From the NCBI RefSeq assembly GCF_014650775.1, contig NZ_BMVP01000001.1:496001-560000 (forward strand): 64,000 nucleotides of DNA. Direction: 5' to 3'. Positions 25,118 to 33,351 of this stretch are shown here, piece after piece. Below the pieces are notes generated by a model. The model did no database searches and was not told where the DNA came from. It saw nothing but the letters and a program-made list of their open reading frames with translations. Position numbers and translations under genes: made by a program. This stretch comes from Streptomyces cirratus. Its GTDB lineage: Bacteria; Actinomycetota; Actinomycetes; Streptomycetales; Streptomycetaceae. Each line of letters starts with the position of its first letter. Positions within the stretch are counted from its first letter, which is position 1.

Positions 25118-26230
25118 TCAGCCGCGGTGGAGGATCCGGAAGCGGTCGGGCCGGGCCGGGTCCCGGTCGACGACTTGGACCGGCGTCCAAGCCCATTGCC
25201 AGACGCCGATGCCCGGCGTGCGGGAGAACCGGATGGGTCCGCGGGTTCCTTCGACCGCCACGCGCGGCCATGAGCCGGCGATGGCCGTCCGCTCCGTGCC
25301 GTGGGAACGCAGTGCCGCGGTGAGGACGGTGACGGTGTCCCAGCCTTCGAAGGCGACGAAGGAGGGCGCTTCACCCAACCGTTCGCGCAGCTCCTTCCCG
25401 ACGCGTTCGCCGAGCGGACCCAGGCGCTCGGGCAGGTAGCGCAGGAACGGGATCCCGGCGCCGTCCTCGCCCAGCGCCGCATCCCATTCGGCGAACTCCG
25501 GCTGTCCGGCGGGAGCGCCGATCAGGACCTCCGCGAGCCGCCGGTCGCCCCGGACGGCCCTGACGATCGGCACCGCCGGCTCCGGATGGCCGACCAGCAG
25601 GAGGAGCGCCGTCGCGCCGTGGTCGGCGAGCGCGTCGCACAGGGCCTCCGGGGTGAGCGCGTTCGCGTCGAGTTCGAGGACGGTGCCGCCGCGGGGAGCG
25701 AGGTGGTCCCGCAGGAGGCGGGTCCCGGACGCCCAGTAGACGCTCGGCTGGGTCGCCACGGCGATCCGGCGCCGACCCGCACCGAGGAGGAAGTGGGCGT
25801 ATATCCGCCAGCCGTGGGACTGGGCCGGGGCCAGGCGCGCGACCCATTGCGTCGGCTCCTCGGTGAGCGCGTCGAGCACGGCGGACGAGCAGAGGAACGG
25901 CACCCCGAGGGCGTCGGCCCGGGCGGCGGCGGCTCGGGCGACCACGCTGTGGTACTCACCCGCCACGGCGACCACGCCCAGACCGGCCAGTTCGTCGACG
26001 GCTGCCGCGGCCCGCCCGGGATCGGCCGCGGTGTCCCGGACCACTAGTTCCAGTGGTCTGCCGTCGATCCCGCCGGCGGCGTTGACCTCGGATGCGGCCA
26101 GGTCGAGTCCTGCGAGCAGGTGCCGGCCCGCCTCGGCCCAGCCGGGCCGGGTCAGCGGGACGAGAGCGCCCACGCGCAGGGGCGCCCCCTCTGCCGGCTC
26201 TGCTGCGGACGGCGGGGGTGAGGTGTTCAC
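25118..26230 (-). CDS. Periplasmic-binding-protein-like receptor (Peripla_BP_6), no export signal
   Basis: A 370-residue Leu/Ile/Val-binding-protein-like sequence: RVGALVPLTRPGWAEAGRHLLAGLDLAASEVNAAGGIDGRPLEL at the start, then VVAVAGEYHSVVARAAAARAD and the late AFEGWDTVTVLTAALRSHG. Transport receptors carry a signal peptide or lipobox. Here the protein opens with a short Pro/Ala/Glu-rich stretch and no hydrophobic segment, so it may be a cytosolic or ligand-sensing version. GTG 26230 overlaps the stop of the upstream gene (GTGA), which sets the start and implies coupled expression with the DUF2550-like membrane protein. Confidence 0.82.
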   Translation of the reverse strand: MNTSPPPSAAEPAEGAPLRVGALVPLTRPGWAEAGRHLLAGLDLAASEVNAAGGIDGRPLELVVRDTAADPGRAAAAVDELAGLGVVAVAGEYHSVVARAAAARADALGVPFLCSSAVLDALTEEPTQWVARLAPAQSHGWRIYAHFLLGAGRRRIAVATQPSVYWASGTRLLRDHLAPRGGTVLELDANALTPEALCDALADHGATALLLLVGHPEPAVPIVRAVRGDRRLAEVLIGAPAGQPEFAEWDAALGEDGAGIPFLRYLPERLGPLGERVGKELRERLGEAPSFVAFEGWDTVTVLTAALRSHGTERTAIAGSWPRVAVEGTRGPIRFSRTPGIGVWQWAWTPVQVVDRDPARPDRFRILHRG

Positions 26231-26622
26231 CGGGCGACGTCCCCCGCCTCCGGCACCAGTGCCAGCAGTTCCCGCAGGTCCAGCGGCATCACGGCGATCT
26301 CGATGGCGGGGCCGGCCACGGGGGCGCAGGTGACGATGCGGGAGCCGGGGTTGATGGACAGGCCCTCCCGTACCGAGGTCGGCCGGACGGCGGTGGCGCG
26401 GGCGCCGGCCAGGTCGACGGCCGGGCCCCGCCGGGGGATCCAGCGGGCCGCGCCCTGGTCGACGTGGACCCGGCCGGACCGCCAGCGTCCCCGGCCCTCG
26501 GGGTGGCGGGCCATGCAGGGGATGCCGGCGGGGGAACCGGCCTTGGCCCGTCGGCGCTGCACGCGCCGTACCAGCCACCCGGTCACGGCTGCGACGACGG
26601 CGAAGAGCAGGAATCCGAACAT
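26227..26622 (-). CDS. DUF2550-like single-pass membrane protein
   Basis: A 131-residue protein with one N-terminal hydrophobic helix (FGFLLFAVVAAVTGWLV, residues 2-18) followed by a basic stop-transfer (RRVQRRR). The cytosolic part is beta-rich, with GIPCMARHPEGRGRWRSGRVHVD and later PAIEIAVMPLDLRELLALVP, and resembles DUF2550 proteins. It overlaps the downstream receptor-like gene by four bases and starts nine bases from the stop of the Imm49 gene, so all three probably form one transcript. Function unknown. Confidence 0.65.
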   Translation of the reverse strand: MFGFLLFAVVAAVTGWLVRRVQRRRAKAGSPAGIPCMARHPEGRGRWRSGRVHVDQGAARWIPRRGPAVDLAGARATAVRPTSVREGLSINPGSRIVTCAPVAGPAIEIAVMPLDLRELLALVPEAGDVAR

Positions 26623-26631
26623 CTGTCCATC

Positions 26632-28143
26632 CTAGGCGGGGACCCCGGCGTCGGGGATGGTCTCTATCCGTTCCCGGTTGAGCAGGTAGGCGGGCAGGTA
26701 CGGCTGCTTCGGGTCGACCGGGAACCCCCGGTCGTAGGCGAGGCTCGCCATCGCCAACGGCCCCAGCGCCAGCCGGGCGCGCGGCGCCCCCGACCCGTCC
26801 CAGTAGCCGCCGTGCTCCGCGAGGGCCTCGGCCAGCGCCTTGGCGAAGGCCTCCTGGTCGCCCGCGACGAGGCGGTGGAAGAGGGCGACCGGCTGGTAGT
26901 CGACCCGGTTCACGAAGTCCTTCGGCGCGTGCGTCAGGGCCTCGGGCCTGGACGTCTCCATCGTGGCGAGGAGCTTCTCCACGACGTCGTCCATCGGCCC
27001 CCGGGAGAAATAGGTCCGCAGGGTGTCCGCCCAGTGCAGGACGTACTCGTCCACCGAGTCGTCCTCGCGCAGCCTCGCCATCGGCACCCGGCACAGCCTG
27101 CCGATCCGCTCGTGCTGGCGGCACACGATCGCGACGTACAGGGCGTCGAGCCAGGCGCGCACGTCCGCGGGCGGTTCGGCGGGCGTCTCGGGCAGCTGCC
27201 TGACGAGGTCCTCACCCAGTTGGCACTCCTGCGGTTGCGCGCCGGCGAACAGCGCGGAGCCGAGTTGAACGGCGGTCGCCCACGCCTCCCACGTGTCGAT
27301 GCTCCCCGCATCCGGATCGTCGGCGCAGTGCGCGTGGGCGAGCGCGAGGGCGGAGCCGAAGGCCTCGCCGAGCCCTGCCGGGTCCCGGGCGAAACGGCCT
27401 ATCGACTCGGCGGTGGTGTGCGTGAGCCGATCGACGTCGGGGGCGTCGGCCGTGGCCGGGGTGGCGAGCCGGCCCGCCCGGTCCAGACCGACCAGGCCCT
27501 TCATCAGGGCCAGCAGGCGCGGCGGCGGCTGGACGGAGACGGTGCGGCTCTCCTCGTCGATGACGGTGAGCGAAGTGAGTTGGCCGTCGTGCCACCAGTA
27601 GACCCGCGGCGACAGCCCGCCCGGCCCGTCGGCGTGGGCGCCCAACGCGTACTCGGCGAGGGTGTTGAGCGCATCGACCACGGAGCCGTCGCCGATCGGG
27701 TGGTACACCAGGTTGTGCCGGCCGGGCACGACCACGAGGGCGCCGGCTTCCGGGAGCGGCTCACCGGTGACCTGCCGGGCCACTTCGGACAGGAACAGCG
27801 CCTTGCTGGCGACGAAGTGGGAGTCGCCGTACAGGGAGTGCAGCCGCGCCCCTTCCCGTCCGGGCACCCGCGCGTATTCGACGGGTACGCGCATCAGGTT
27901 GGCGTACCCGGCCCGCCCCAGCTCCTGGAGCCCGGCGCGCTCCACGTCGTGGTCGGTGAGGATCCGCACGCCGGTGGGGCCGTCGAGGGCGTACGCGAAG
28001 ACGAGCCCGTCGGCGACCACGCGCGCGTAGCGCATGGCCCCGGCGAGCTCGGGGGTGAACGCGTCCACGGGGAGCAGCCGGGCGTGTACGTCCCGGAGCA
28101 GTTCGGGCGCGTCCGTCGGGTGTTGGGCGTCGTCTCGGTTCAC
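26632..28143 (-). CDS. Immunity 49 (Imm49) family protein
   Basis: A 503-residue protein. The C-terminal half (about 255-500) matches the Imm49 pattern seen in Streptomyces: LPETPAEPPADVRAWLDALYVAIVCRQ, VNRVDYQPVALFHRLVAGDQEAFAKAL, and LALGPLAMASLAYDRGFPVD with a final QPYLPAYLLNRE. The N-terminal 230 residues (YARVVADGLVFAYALDGPTG, then VVVPGRHNLVYHPIG) look like a separate alpha/beta domain similar to DUF1444-type proteins. Imm49 proteins neutralise polymorphic toxins, but no toxin gene is adjacent, so a stand-alone function is possible. The GTG at 28143 has a poor ribosome site and the start is uncertain. Confidence 0.75.
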   Translation of the reverse strand: MNRDDAQHPTDAPELLRDVHARLLPVDAFTPELAGAMRYARVVADGLVFAYALDGPTGVRILTDHDVERAGLQELGRAGYANLMRVPVEYARVPGREGARLHSLYGDSHFVASKALFLSEVARQVTGEPLPEAGALVVVPGRHNLVYHPIGDGSVVDALNTLAEYALGAHADGPGGLSPRVYWWHDGQLTSLTVIDEESRTVSVQPPPRLLALMKGLVGLDRAGRLATPATADAPDVDRLTHTTAESIGRFARDPAGLGEAFGSALALAHAHCADDPDAGSIDTWEAWATAVQLGSALFAGAQPQECQLGEDLVRQLPETPAEPPADVRAWLDALYVAIVCRQHERIGRLCRVPMARLREDDSVDEYVLHWADTLRTYFSRGPMDDVVEKLLATMETSRPEALTHAPKDFVNRVDYQPVALFHRLVAGDQEAFAKALAEALAEHGGYWDGSGAPRARLALGPLAMASLAYDRGFPVDPKQPYLPAYLLNRERIETIPDAGVPA

Positions 28144-28239
28144 CCTTGCGACTCTACGAGGGGGGTGTGACAGTGCGGCGCCGGGGCGGGCCGGGGCTGT
28201 TCGCCCGGCCCGCCGGGGCGCCGCCAGGTCCGGGCGGGC

Positions 28240-28887
28240 CTAGCCGCGCAGCTGGGACAGGCTCGGCACCTGGTCCTCGACGGGGGCGCCGGCGCTCTGG
28301 CCGGCGCCCTTGACGCCGCCGATCACGTTCTGGAAATTGCTGATGTCGGCGTCGTTCGCGTCGCCCTTGCGGAGCTTCGAACCGAGACCCTTGAGGGACT
28401 CGATGCCCGAGGTGAGCGGGGCGACCGCCTTCGACAGCAGCGGGTCGCCCTTGGCGTTGTTGATGGCCGCCTTGAGCCGGTTGTAGGCGAAGGCGCCGGC
28501 CAGGCCGGCCTTGACGAGCGCGAACGTACGGCCCTTCGCGCCCTTCTTGAACTTGCCCGCCTGGTACGGCTTGACGATCCACTGGTAGGTCGCCCCGGCC
28601 GCGAGACCGGCGTTGGCGACGAAGCGCGTCTTGGCGAACTTCTGCCGCTCGGCAGAGGTGCTGGGCGACGGCTCGGCGGCGGCGGCCTGGACGTCGGCGG
28701 CCGCAGCGGCTCCCTCGGCTTCCGCGAAGGCGGCCACGGCGACCGAGACGTCGTCGTCCTGGCTTCTGGTGACGGTGCCGGAGCCGCCGCCGGAACCGCA
28801 GGCGGTCGCACCGGCCAGGAGCGCGCAGGAAAGCAGGGCCGCCGTCAGGGCGCGGCGGATCCGGACGGAAGTGGTGGGGTGGGACAC
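28240..28887 (-). CDS. Secreted or lipoprotein-like hypothetical protein
   Basis: A 215-residue protein with an export signal: RIRRALTAALLSCALLAGATACGSGGG. The C at residue 30 follows a weak lipobox (GATAC), so lipid attachment is possible. A low-complexity Ala/Glu-rich part follows (about 45-80), then a basic helical domain (RQKFAKTRFVANAGLAAGATYQWIVKPYQAGKF) with several Gly/Ala helices. The GTG at 28887 has GGAGG five bases upstream. I do not recognise a family; it is likely a cell-surface protein. Confidence 0.7.
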   Translation of the reverse strand: MSHPTTSVRIRRALTAALLSCALLAGATACGSGGGSGTVTRSQDDDVSVAVAAFAEAEGAAAAADVQAAAAEPSPSTSAERQKFAKTRFVANAGLAAGATYQWIVKPYQAGKFKKGAKGRTFALVKAGLAGAFAYNRLKAAINNAKGDPLLSKAVAPLTSGIESLKGLGSKLRKGDANDADISNFQNVIGGVKGAGQSAGAPVEDQVPSLSQLRG

Positions 28888-29000
28888 GGTTGCCTCCGGG
28901 GACTGAGGTGTCCTCCGCAGCCTGGCCCGGGCCGCCCGACTCCGCTACTTGGGGGACCCGTTCGGGGTTTGTTCCGCCGTGCGGCGGCAAGACGCGGGAC

Positions 29001-29300
29001 ATGCGGACATACACCAGAGCACCTGCGCGAGGTAGCGGCCTGGGCCGGGCCGTGGCCGTCCTGGCAGACGTGCTGGCTTTCGTGATCGGCCTGTGGATCC
29101 TGCTCTACCTGCTGGACGCCAATCGGGGTAACGCGTTGGTCGACTTCGTCCACGACGCCGCGACCTGGCTCGCCGGCTGGTCGTACGACCTGTTCACCTT
29201 CGACCGCGAGTGGGTCCAGGTGGTGGTCGGCTACGGCCTGGCGGCGGTGGTCTACCTCTTCATCGGTCACCTCGTCTCGGGCTGGCTCTACCGCCGCTGA
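29001..29300 (+). CDS. Small two-helix membrane protein
   Basis: A 99-residue protein with hydrophobic helices at about 20-37 (VLADVLAFVIGLWILLYLL) and 74-92 (VVVGYGLAAVVYLFIGHLV), a Trp-rich loop between them (TWLAGWSYDLFTFDREW), and basic ends. The start at ATG 29001 gives an RTYTRAPARG leader; the longer upstream frame is Pro/Gly-rich and unlikely. Its 3' end overlaps the convergent acetyltransferase gene by 13 bases. Similar short proteins are common in Streptomyces and uncharacterised. Confidence 0.75.
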   Translation: MRTYTRAPARGSGLGRAVAVLADVLAFVIGLWILLYLLDANRGNALVDFVHDAATWLAGWSYDLFTFDREWVQVVVGYGLAAVVYLFIGHLVSGWLYRR

Positions 29301-29806
29301 TCCCGAGGCCCGCTCCCGGCCGCCGCCACCTCCGACGTGGCGGCCGCCGGCGTTCCGAGGCCCGTGTCGAACCACAGCTCCGGGCGCTCCCAGCCGATCC
29401 TCGGCGGTGTCGGGGGCACCACGCCCACCCGCCGCGCCCCCAGGCGCCGGTAGAACTCCTCCGCCGGAGGGTGCGCGACCACGCGCACGCCGGGCAGACC
29501 GGCGTCCCTGGCGCGTGCGGTCATGTGCCGCACCAGGAGCCGTCCGACGCCCGCGCCCTGGGCGTCGTCCGCCACGAACGCCAGGTCCAGTTCCGGGGGG
29601 TCCAGGACGAGGGAGTAGAAGCCGAGCACCTGCCCGTCCGGGCCGACGGCGGCGAACACCTCGTGCCGGGCGATGTAGTCGGCCGTGACCCGGTAGCCGG
29701 AGACGATCGAGGCGTACGCACCCGAGTAGGCCCGGGACCCCTGGACCAGTGCGGTGAGGCGCTCCGCGTCCCGGGCGGCGGCGCGCCTGATCGTCATGGG
29801 CTGCAT
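29288..29806 (-). CDS. GNAT family N-acetyltransferase
   Basis: A 172-residue acetyltransferase. TIRRAAARDAERLTALVQGS is the typical first strand and helix. VLGFYSLVLDPPELDLAFVADDAQGAGVGRLLVRHMTARA holds the acetyl-CoA loop QGAGVGR (about 92-98). The tail VAHPPAEEFYRRLGARRVG completes the fold. The last 20 residues are low-complexity. Substrate unknown. The ATG at 29806 is used; an internal ATG three codons later is equally possible. Confidence 0.83.
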   Translation of the reverse strand: MQPMTIRRAAARDAERLTALVQGSRAYSGAYASIVSGYRVTADYIARHEVFAAVGPDGQVLGFYSLVLDPPELDLAFVADDAQGAGVGRLLVRHMTARARDAGLPGVRVVAHPPAEEFYRRLGARRVGVVPPTPPRIGWERPELWFDTGLGTPAAATSEVAAAGSGPRDQRR

Positions 29807-29850
29807 GCGTCGAAGTATAGGGAGCCGGACGTATAGGGGCGCTTTTCACC

Positions 29851-29929
29851 GGCGGCCCTTACCCGGCTCCGGCGGCCCTTACCCGGCTCCAGCGGCCCTT
29901 ACCCGGCCCCGGGGGCCCTTACCGGGCGG
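29851..29929. repeat. Four tandem 20-bp repeats overlapping a gene end
   Basis: The unit GGCGGCCCTTACCCGGCTCC occurs twice exactly (29851 and 29871) and twice with changes (29891, 29911). The last copy overlaps the 3' end and stop codon of the alpha-barrel gene. Each unit has a partly palindromic core, so copies could form transcript hairpins. Confidence 0.8.
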
Positions 29930-31028
29930 GGCTCTGGTCCTGCTCCCGGCCGCAGCAGTCCGGTTCGAGGCCCGCGGGCAGGGACAGACCGCCGAAGACC
30001 TCGCCCGTGGCCTCGTCGCCGCCGAGCGCGGCGACGGCCAGCAGCAGCGAGCCGGCCGTCCAGGTCGTCTGCTCGACCGGCCAGACCTCCTTGTCCTGGA
30101 AGACGTATCCCGTCCAGTACATGCCGTTCTCGGCGCGCAGGTGCCCGATCGAGCGCAGGATCTCCAGCGCCCGGTCCGACTCCCCGATCGCCCACAGCGC
30201 CAGCGCCAGCTCGCACGACTCGCCGCCCGTCACCCACGGGTTCGGCAGCACGCACCGCACACCCAGCCCCGGAACCACGAACTCGTCCCACCGCTCGTCG
30301 ATGCGCGCCCTCGCCTGGGCGCCGGTGACCGCGCCGCCCAGCACCGGGTAGTACCAGTCCATCGAGTACCGCGACTTGTCGAGGAACCGCTCCGGGTGCC
30401 GCCGTATCGCGTGCCCCAGCGCGCCCGCCGCCAGCTCCCAGTCCGGCTGCGGGTCCCCGCGGTGGTCGGCGATGGCCAGCGCGCACCGCAGCGCCTGGTG
30501 GATGGAGGAGGACCCGGTCAGCAGCGCGTCGCCGACGGGCGTACCGTCCGCCTCCCGCTTCCAGCCGATCTCGCCGCCCGGCTGCTGGAGGGCGAGCACG
30601 AACTCCACGGCCGAGTACACCGCCGGCCACATCCGGTCCAGGAACGGGTCGTCGCCCGTCGCGAGGTAGTGGTGCCAGACCCCGACCGCTATGTACGCGA
30701 CGAAGTTGCTCTCGCGGCTCGCGTCCTGCGGCTCGGCGGTGTCCACGCCGTCCGGCCGGTCGGCGTAGGCCGCGTACCAGGAGCCGTCCTCGTTCTGGTG
30801 CCGCGCCAGCCACTCGTACGCCCGCTCCGCGGCCTGGTGCTCCCCCGCCGCGTCGAGCGCCATCGCGGCCTCGGTGTGGTCCCACGGGTCCAGGTGATGG
30901 CCGCGGAACCAGGGGATCGCCCCGTCGGCGCGCTGCGCCGCGAGGATCCCGGCCACCGTGCCCGCCGCCTGCTCGGCGGTCAGCACGCCGTCCAGGACCA
31001 GGTGTTCGGTGCGTCCGGGAGTGCTCAC
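29919..31028 (-). CDS. Prenyltransferase/terpene-cyclase-like alpha-barrel protein
   Basis: A 369-residue soluble protein with alpha/alpha-toroid repeats: GILAAQRADGAIPWF, YEWLARHQNEDGSWYAAY, FVLALQQPGGEIGWKR and later LRAENGMYWTGYVFQDKEVW. The QxxDGSW-type words resemble repeats of squalene cyclases and glycoside-processing toroids (GH15/GH88-like). The DxDD cyclase motif is not seen. GTG 31028 overlaps the methyltransferase stop (GTGA). Its operon partners, a GT4 glycosyltransferase and a methyltransferase, suggest work on a glycosylated lipid or oligosaccharide. The C-terminus ends in a Cys-Cys-Gly tail. Confidence 0.8.
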   Translation of the reverse strand: MSTPGRTEHLVLDGVLTAEQAAGTVAGILAAQRADGAIPWFRGHHLDPWDHTEAAMALDAAGEHQAAERAYEWLARHQNEDGSWYAAYADRPDGVDTAEPQDASRESNFVAYIAVGVWHHYLATGDDPFLDRMWPAVYSAVEFVLALQQPGGEIGWKREADGTPVGDALLTGSSSIHQALRCALAIADHRGDPQPDWELAAGALGHAIRRHPERFLDKSRYSMDWYYPVLGGAVTGAQARARIDERWDEFVVPGLGVRCVLPNPWVTGGESCELALALWAIGESDRALEILRSIGHLRAENGMYWTGYVFQDKEVWPVEQTTWTAGSLLLAVAALGGDEATGEVFGGLSLPAGLEPDCCGREQDQSPAR

Positions 31029-31759
31029 TTCGCCGCGCCGAGGGGGAGGTGCGGCTTGGTCGCGTACGCCACGAAGCTCTTGCCGATGACCGGGTTGAGG
31101 GCCTGCTCGGCGAGCCGCGTCGCCAGCGGCTTCTTCATGATGTCCCAGACCAGGAGCTTGTGGTACGCCTTCACCGGCAGCGCCTTGTCGTTGTCGACGC
31201 CGAACGCGCACTTGAGCCACCAGTACGGGGAGTGCAGGCCGTGCGCGTGGTGCGTGCCGTACGGCTTGAGGCCCGCCGCCTCCATCTTCCCGAGCAGTTC
31301 GTCGGCCTTGTAGATGCGGATGTGGCCGCCCTCGACCTCGTGGTAGGCGTCGGAGAGCGCCCAGCAGATCTTCTCGGGGCCGTAGCGCGGCACGGTGATC
31401 GCGATGCGGCCGCCGGGCTTGAGCACGCGCACCATCTCGGCGAGGACGCCCTTGTCGTCGGGGATGTGCTCCATCACCTCGGAGATGATGACGACGTCGA
31501 AGGACTCGTCGGGGAAGGGCAGGGCGAGCGCGTCGCCCTCCATGGCGGTGGCGGTGGCGCCCGCGGGCGCCTCCCCGGCCTCCTTCATCGCGGCGAACCA
31601 CTTGGCGACTTCGCGGATCTCCTCGCCGTTGCGGTCCACGGCGACCACCTGGGCGCCGCGCCGGTAGCACTCGAAGGCGTGCCGGCCTGCGCCGCAGCCC
31701 AGGTCGAGCACGCGGTCGCCGGCGGCGAGCGGGAACCGGGAGAAATCGACGGTCAGCAC
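31025..31759 (-). CDS. Class I SAM-dependent methyltransferase
   Basis: A 244-residue methyltransferase with an early SAM motif (RVLDLGCGAGRHAFECYRRG, residues 16-35), acidic residue in VVAVDRNGEEI, and post-motifs ALPFPDESFDVVIISEVMEHIPD and RVLKPGGRIAITVP, typical of Methyltransf_11. The remaining C-terminal part (LKPYGTHHAHGLHSPYWWLKC) resembles methyltransferases that act with glycosyltransferases. GTG 31759 has AAGGCAGG upstream. It lies 54 bases after the glycosyltransferase gene and overlaps the next gene by four bases. Confidence 0.87.
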   Translation of the reverse strand: MLTVDFSRFPLAAGDRVLDLGCGAGRHAFECYRRGAQVVAVDRNGEEIREVAKWFAAMKEAGEAPAGATATAMEGDALALPFPDESFDVVIISEVMEHIPDDKGVLAEMVRVLKPGGRIAITVPRYGPEKICWALSDAYHEVEGGHIRIYKADELLGKMEAAGLKPYGTHHAHGLHSPYWWLKCAFGVDNDKALPVKAYHKLLVWDIMKKPLATRLAEQALNPVIGKSFVAYATKPHLPLGAAK

Positions 31760-31813
31760 GGGGTCCTGCCTTCGCGGGTCGCGGGGGTGTACGGGGGGTG
31801 GAGCGGAACGGTG

Positions 31814-33124
31814 TCAGCGCGAGCGGCGGGTACGGGCCTGCTCGATGGCGGCCCGGTAGTGGACCACGGTCCCCTCGGCGGCCTTCGCCCAGGTGAACCG
31901 GGCCAGGACTCTCTCACGTCCGGCGGCGCCGAGACGGGCGCGCAGCCGCTCGTCACCCAGCAGCCGGCCCAGCGCGGCGGCCAGGGCGCCCGCGTCGCCG
32001 GGGGGCACCGCCAGGCAGGTCTCCCCGTCGGGCCCGGCGACCTCCGGGATCGCACCGCCGGTGGTGGCGACGAGCGGGGTACCGGTGGCCATGGCCTCGG
32101 CGGCCGGCAGCGAGAAGCCCTCGTAGAGGGAGGGCACGCAGGCGACCTGCGCACTGCGCACCAGGTCGACGAGCTCGGCGTCGGTGATGCCCTTCACGAA
32201 CCGCACCGCGTCCTGGAGCCCGTACGTCTCGATGGCGCGGGCGACCGGCCCCTTCTCGGCGCGCTTGCCGACGACGACCAGGTGGGCGTCGGGCCGTTCG
32301 GTGCGCAGCTTGGCCAGGGCCTCCACGAGGTGCACGAGCCCCTTGAGCGGCACGTCGGCGCTGGAGGTCGTCACGATCCGCCCGGGCACCTGCGCCACGG
32401 AGGCGTCGGGCGACCACAGGTCGGTGTCGGCGCCGATGTGGACGACGTGGATGCGTTCGTCGCGCACGCCGAGGTGCTCGGCGATCTCCTGCCGGGAGGA
32501 GCCGGAGACGGTCAGCACGGACGGCAGGCGGCGGGCCACGCGGCCCTGCATGCGGGTGAAGGCGTACCAACGGCGGACGGAGAGGCGCTTCTTGCGGTCC
32601 TTGGCGGCGGCCAGGTCCAGCTTCCGGTCCACGGTGATCGGGTGGTGGATCGTGGTGACGAGCGGAGCGCCCAGCTCGCCCAACAGGCCGTAGCCGAGGG
32701 TCTGGTTGTCGTGGATGACGTCGAAGTCCCCGGCGCGCGCGGCGAGATGCCGGCGGGCCCGCAGGGAGAACGTCAACGGCTCGGGGAAGCCACCGGTCCA
32801 CATGGTGGCGACCTCAAGGGCGTCGATCCAGTCCCGGTACTCGTCGCGGCCCGGGGTGCGGAACGGGTCGGGGCTGCGGTAGAGGTCCAGGCTCGGCAGC
32901 TCGGTGAGGGTGGCGCCGGTGTCGAGGACCGGGTAGGGCTGTGCGCCGATCACTTCGACCGAATGGCCCAGCCGTACGAGCTCGCGCGAAAGGTGCCGGA
33001 CGTAGACGCCCTGGCCACCGCAGAACGGGTTCCCCTTGTAGGTGAGGAGTGCGATGCGCAACGGGCGGTCGCCGTCGGCGACGGAACCCGCGAAAGGGCT
33101 CGCCACCATGGCCTCTGCGGTCAC
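31814..33124 (-). CDS. Family 4 glycosyltransferase
   Basis: A 436-residue GT-B enzyme. The N-terminal domain begins RIALLTYKGNPFCGGQGVYV, the usual glycine-rich acceptor loop. The C-terminal domain has VVVGKRAEKG, then VPSLYEGFSLPAAEAMATG with the EGF-x7-E nucleotide-sugar motif. It transfers a sugar from NDP- or GDP-sugar to an unknown acceptor. GTG 33124 is chosen for its GGAGAAGGGGG six bases upstream; further upstream codons are unconserved. It heads the GT / methyltransferase / alpha-barrel operon. An exact KstR-type site lies about 54 bases upstream, between it and kstR. Confidence 0.9.
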   Translation of the reverse strand: MTAEAMVASPFAGSVADGDRPLRIALLTYKGNPFCGGQGVYVRHLSRELVRLGHSVEVIGAQPYPVLDTGATLTELPSLDLYRSPDPFRTPGRDEYRDWIDALEVATMWTGGFPEPLTFSLRARRHLAARAGDFDVIHDNQTLGYGLLGELGAPLVTTIHHPITVDRKLDLAAAKDRKKRLSVRRWYAFTRMQGRVARRLPSVLTVSGSSRQEIAEHLGVRDERIHVVHIGADTDLWSPDASVAQVPGRIVTTSSADVPLKGLVHLVEALAKLRTERPDAHLVVVGKRAEKGPVARAIETYGLQDAVRFVKGITDAELVDLVRSAQVACVPSLYEGFSLPAAEAMATGTPLVATTGGAIPEVAGPDGETCLAVPPGDAGALAAALGRLLGDERLRARLGAAGRERVLARFTWAKAAEGTVVHYRAAIEQARTRRSR

Positions 33125-33177
33125 TCTCGACCCCCTTCTCCCTGCACTTTCGCCGGAGCGTAACGGCTCGCATAATG

Positions 33178-33191
33178 TAGAACAAGTTTCA
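33178..33191. promoter_or_regulatory. KstR-type operator between the glycosyltransferase operon and kstR
   Basis: TAGAACAAGTTTCA fits all eight fixed positions of T-N2-AAC-N2-GTT-N2-A. It lies in the divergent region, nearer to the glycosyltransferase (about 54 bases) than to kstR (about 160 bases), and could autoregulate kstR and repress the GT operon together. Confidence 0.75.
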
Positions 33192-33351
33192 GACTTGATC
33201 CGTCGAAGCATTGAATCTACCGGCCGGAAACCACACCGTAAGAGGCGGAGCAGGTGATTCACGCCACGGCTCCGGCGGCTGACATGCCGACGGGCGAACC
33301 CGGCGCGCGCAGCCCCCGCCAAACGACACGGAACGCCTTGGAACAGGACAG

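Noticed and set aside
29851..29929. Short CRISPR or iteron array
   Set aside because: Four abutting 20-bp units without spacers, overlapping a gene end; no replication gene nearby.
29919..31028. Terpene cyclase producing a hopanoid or diterpene
   Set aside because: The toroid repeats are present but the DxDD-type cyclase motif was not seen, and no prenyl diphosphate synthase is near.
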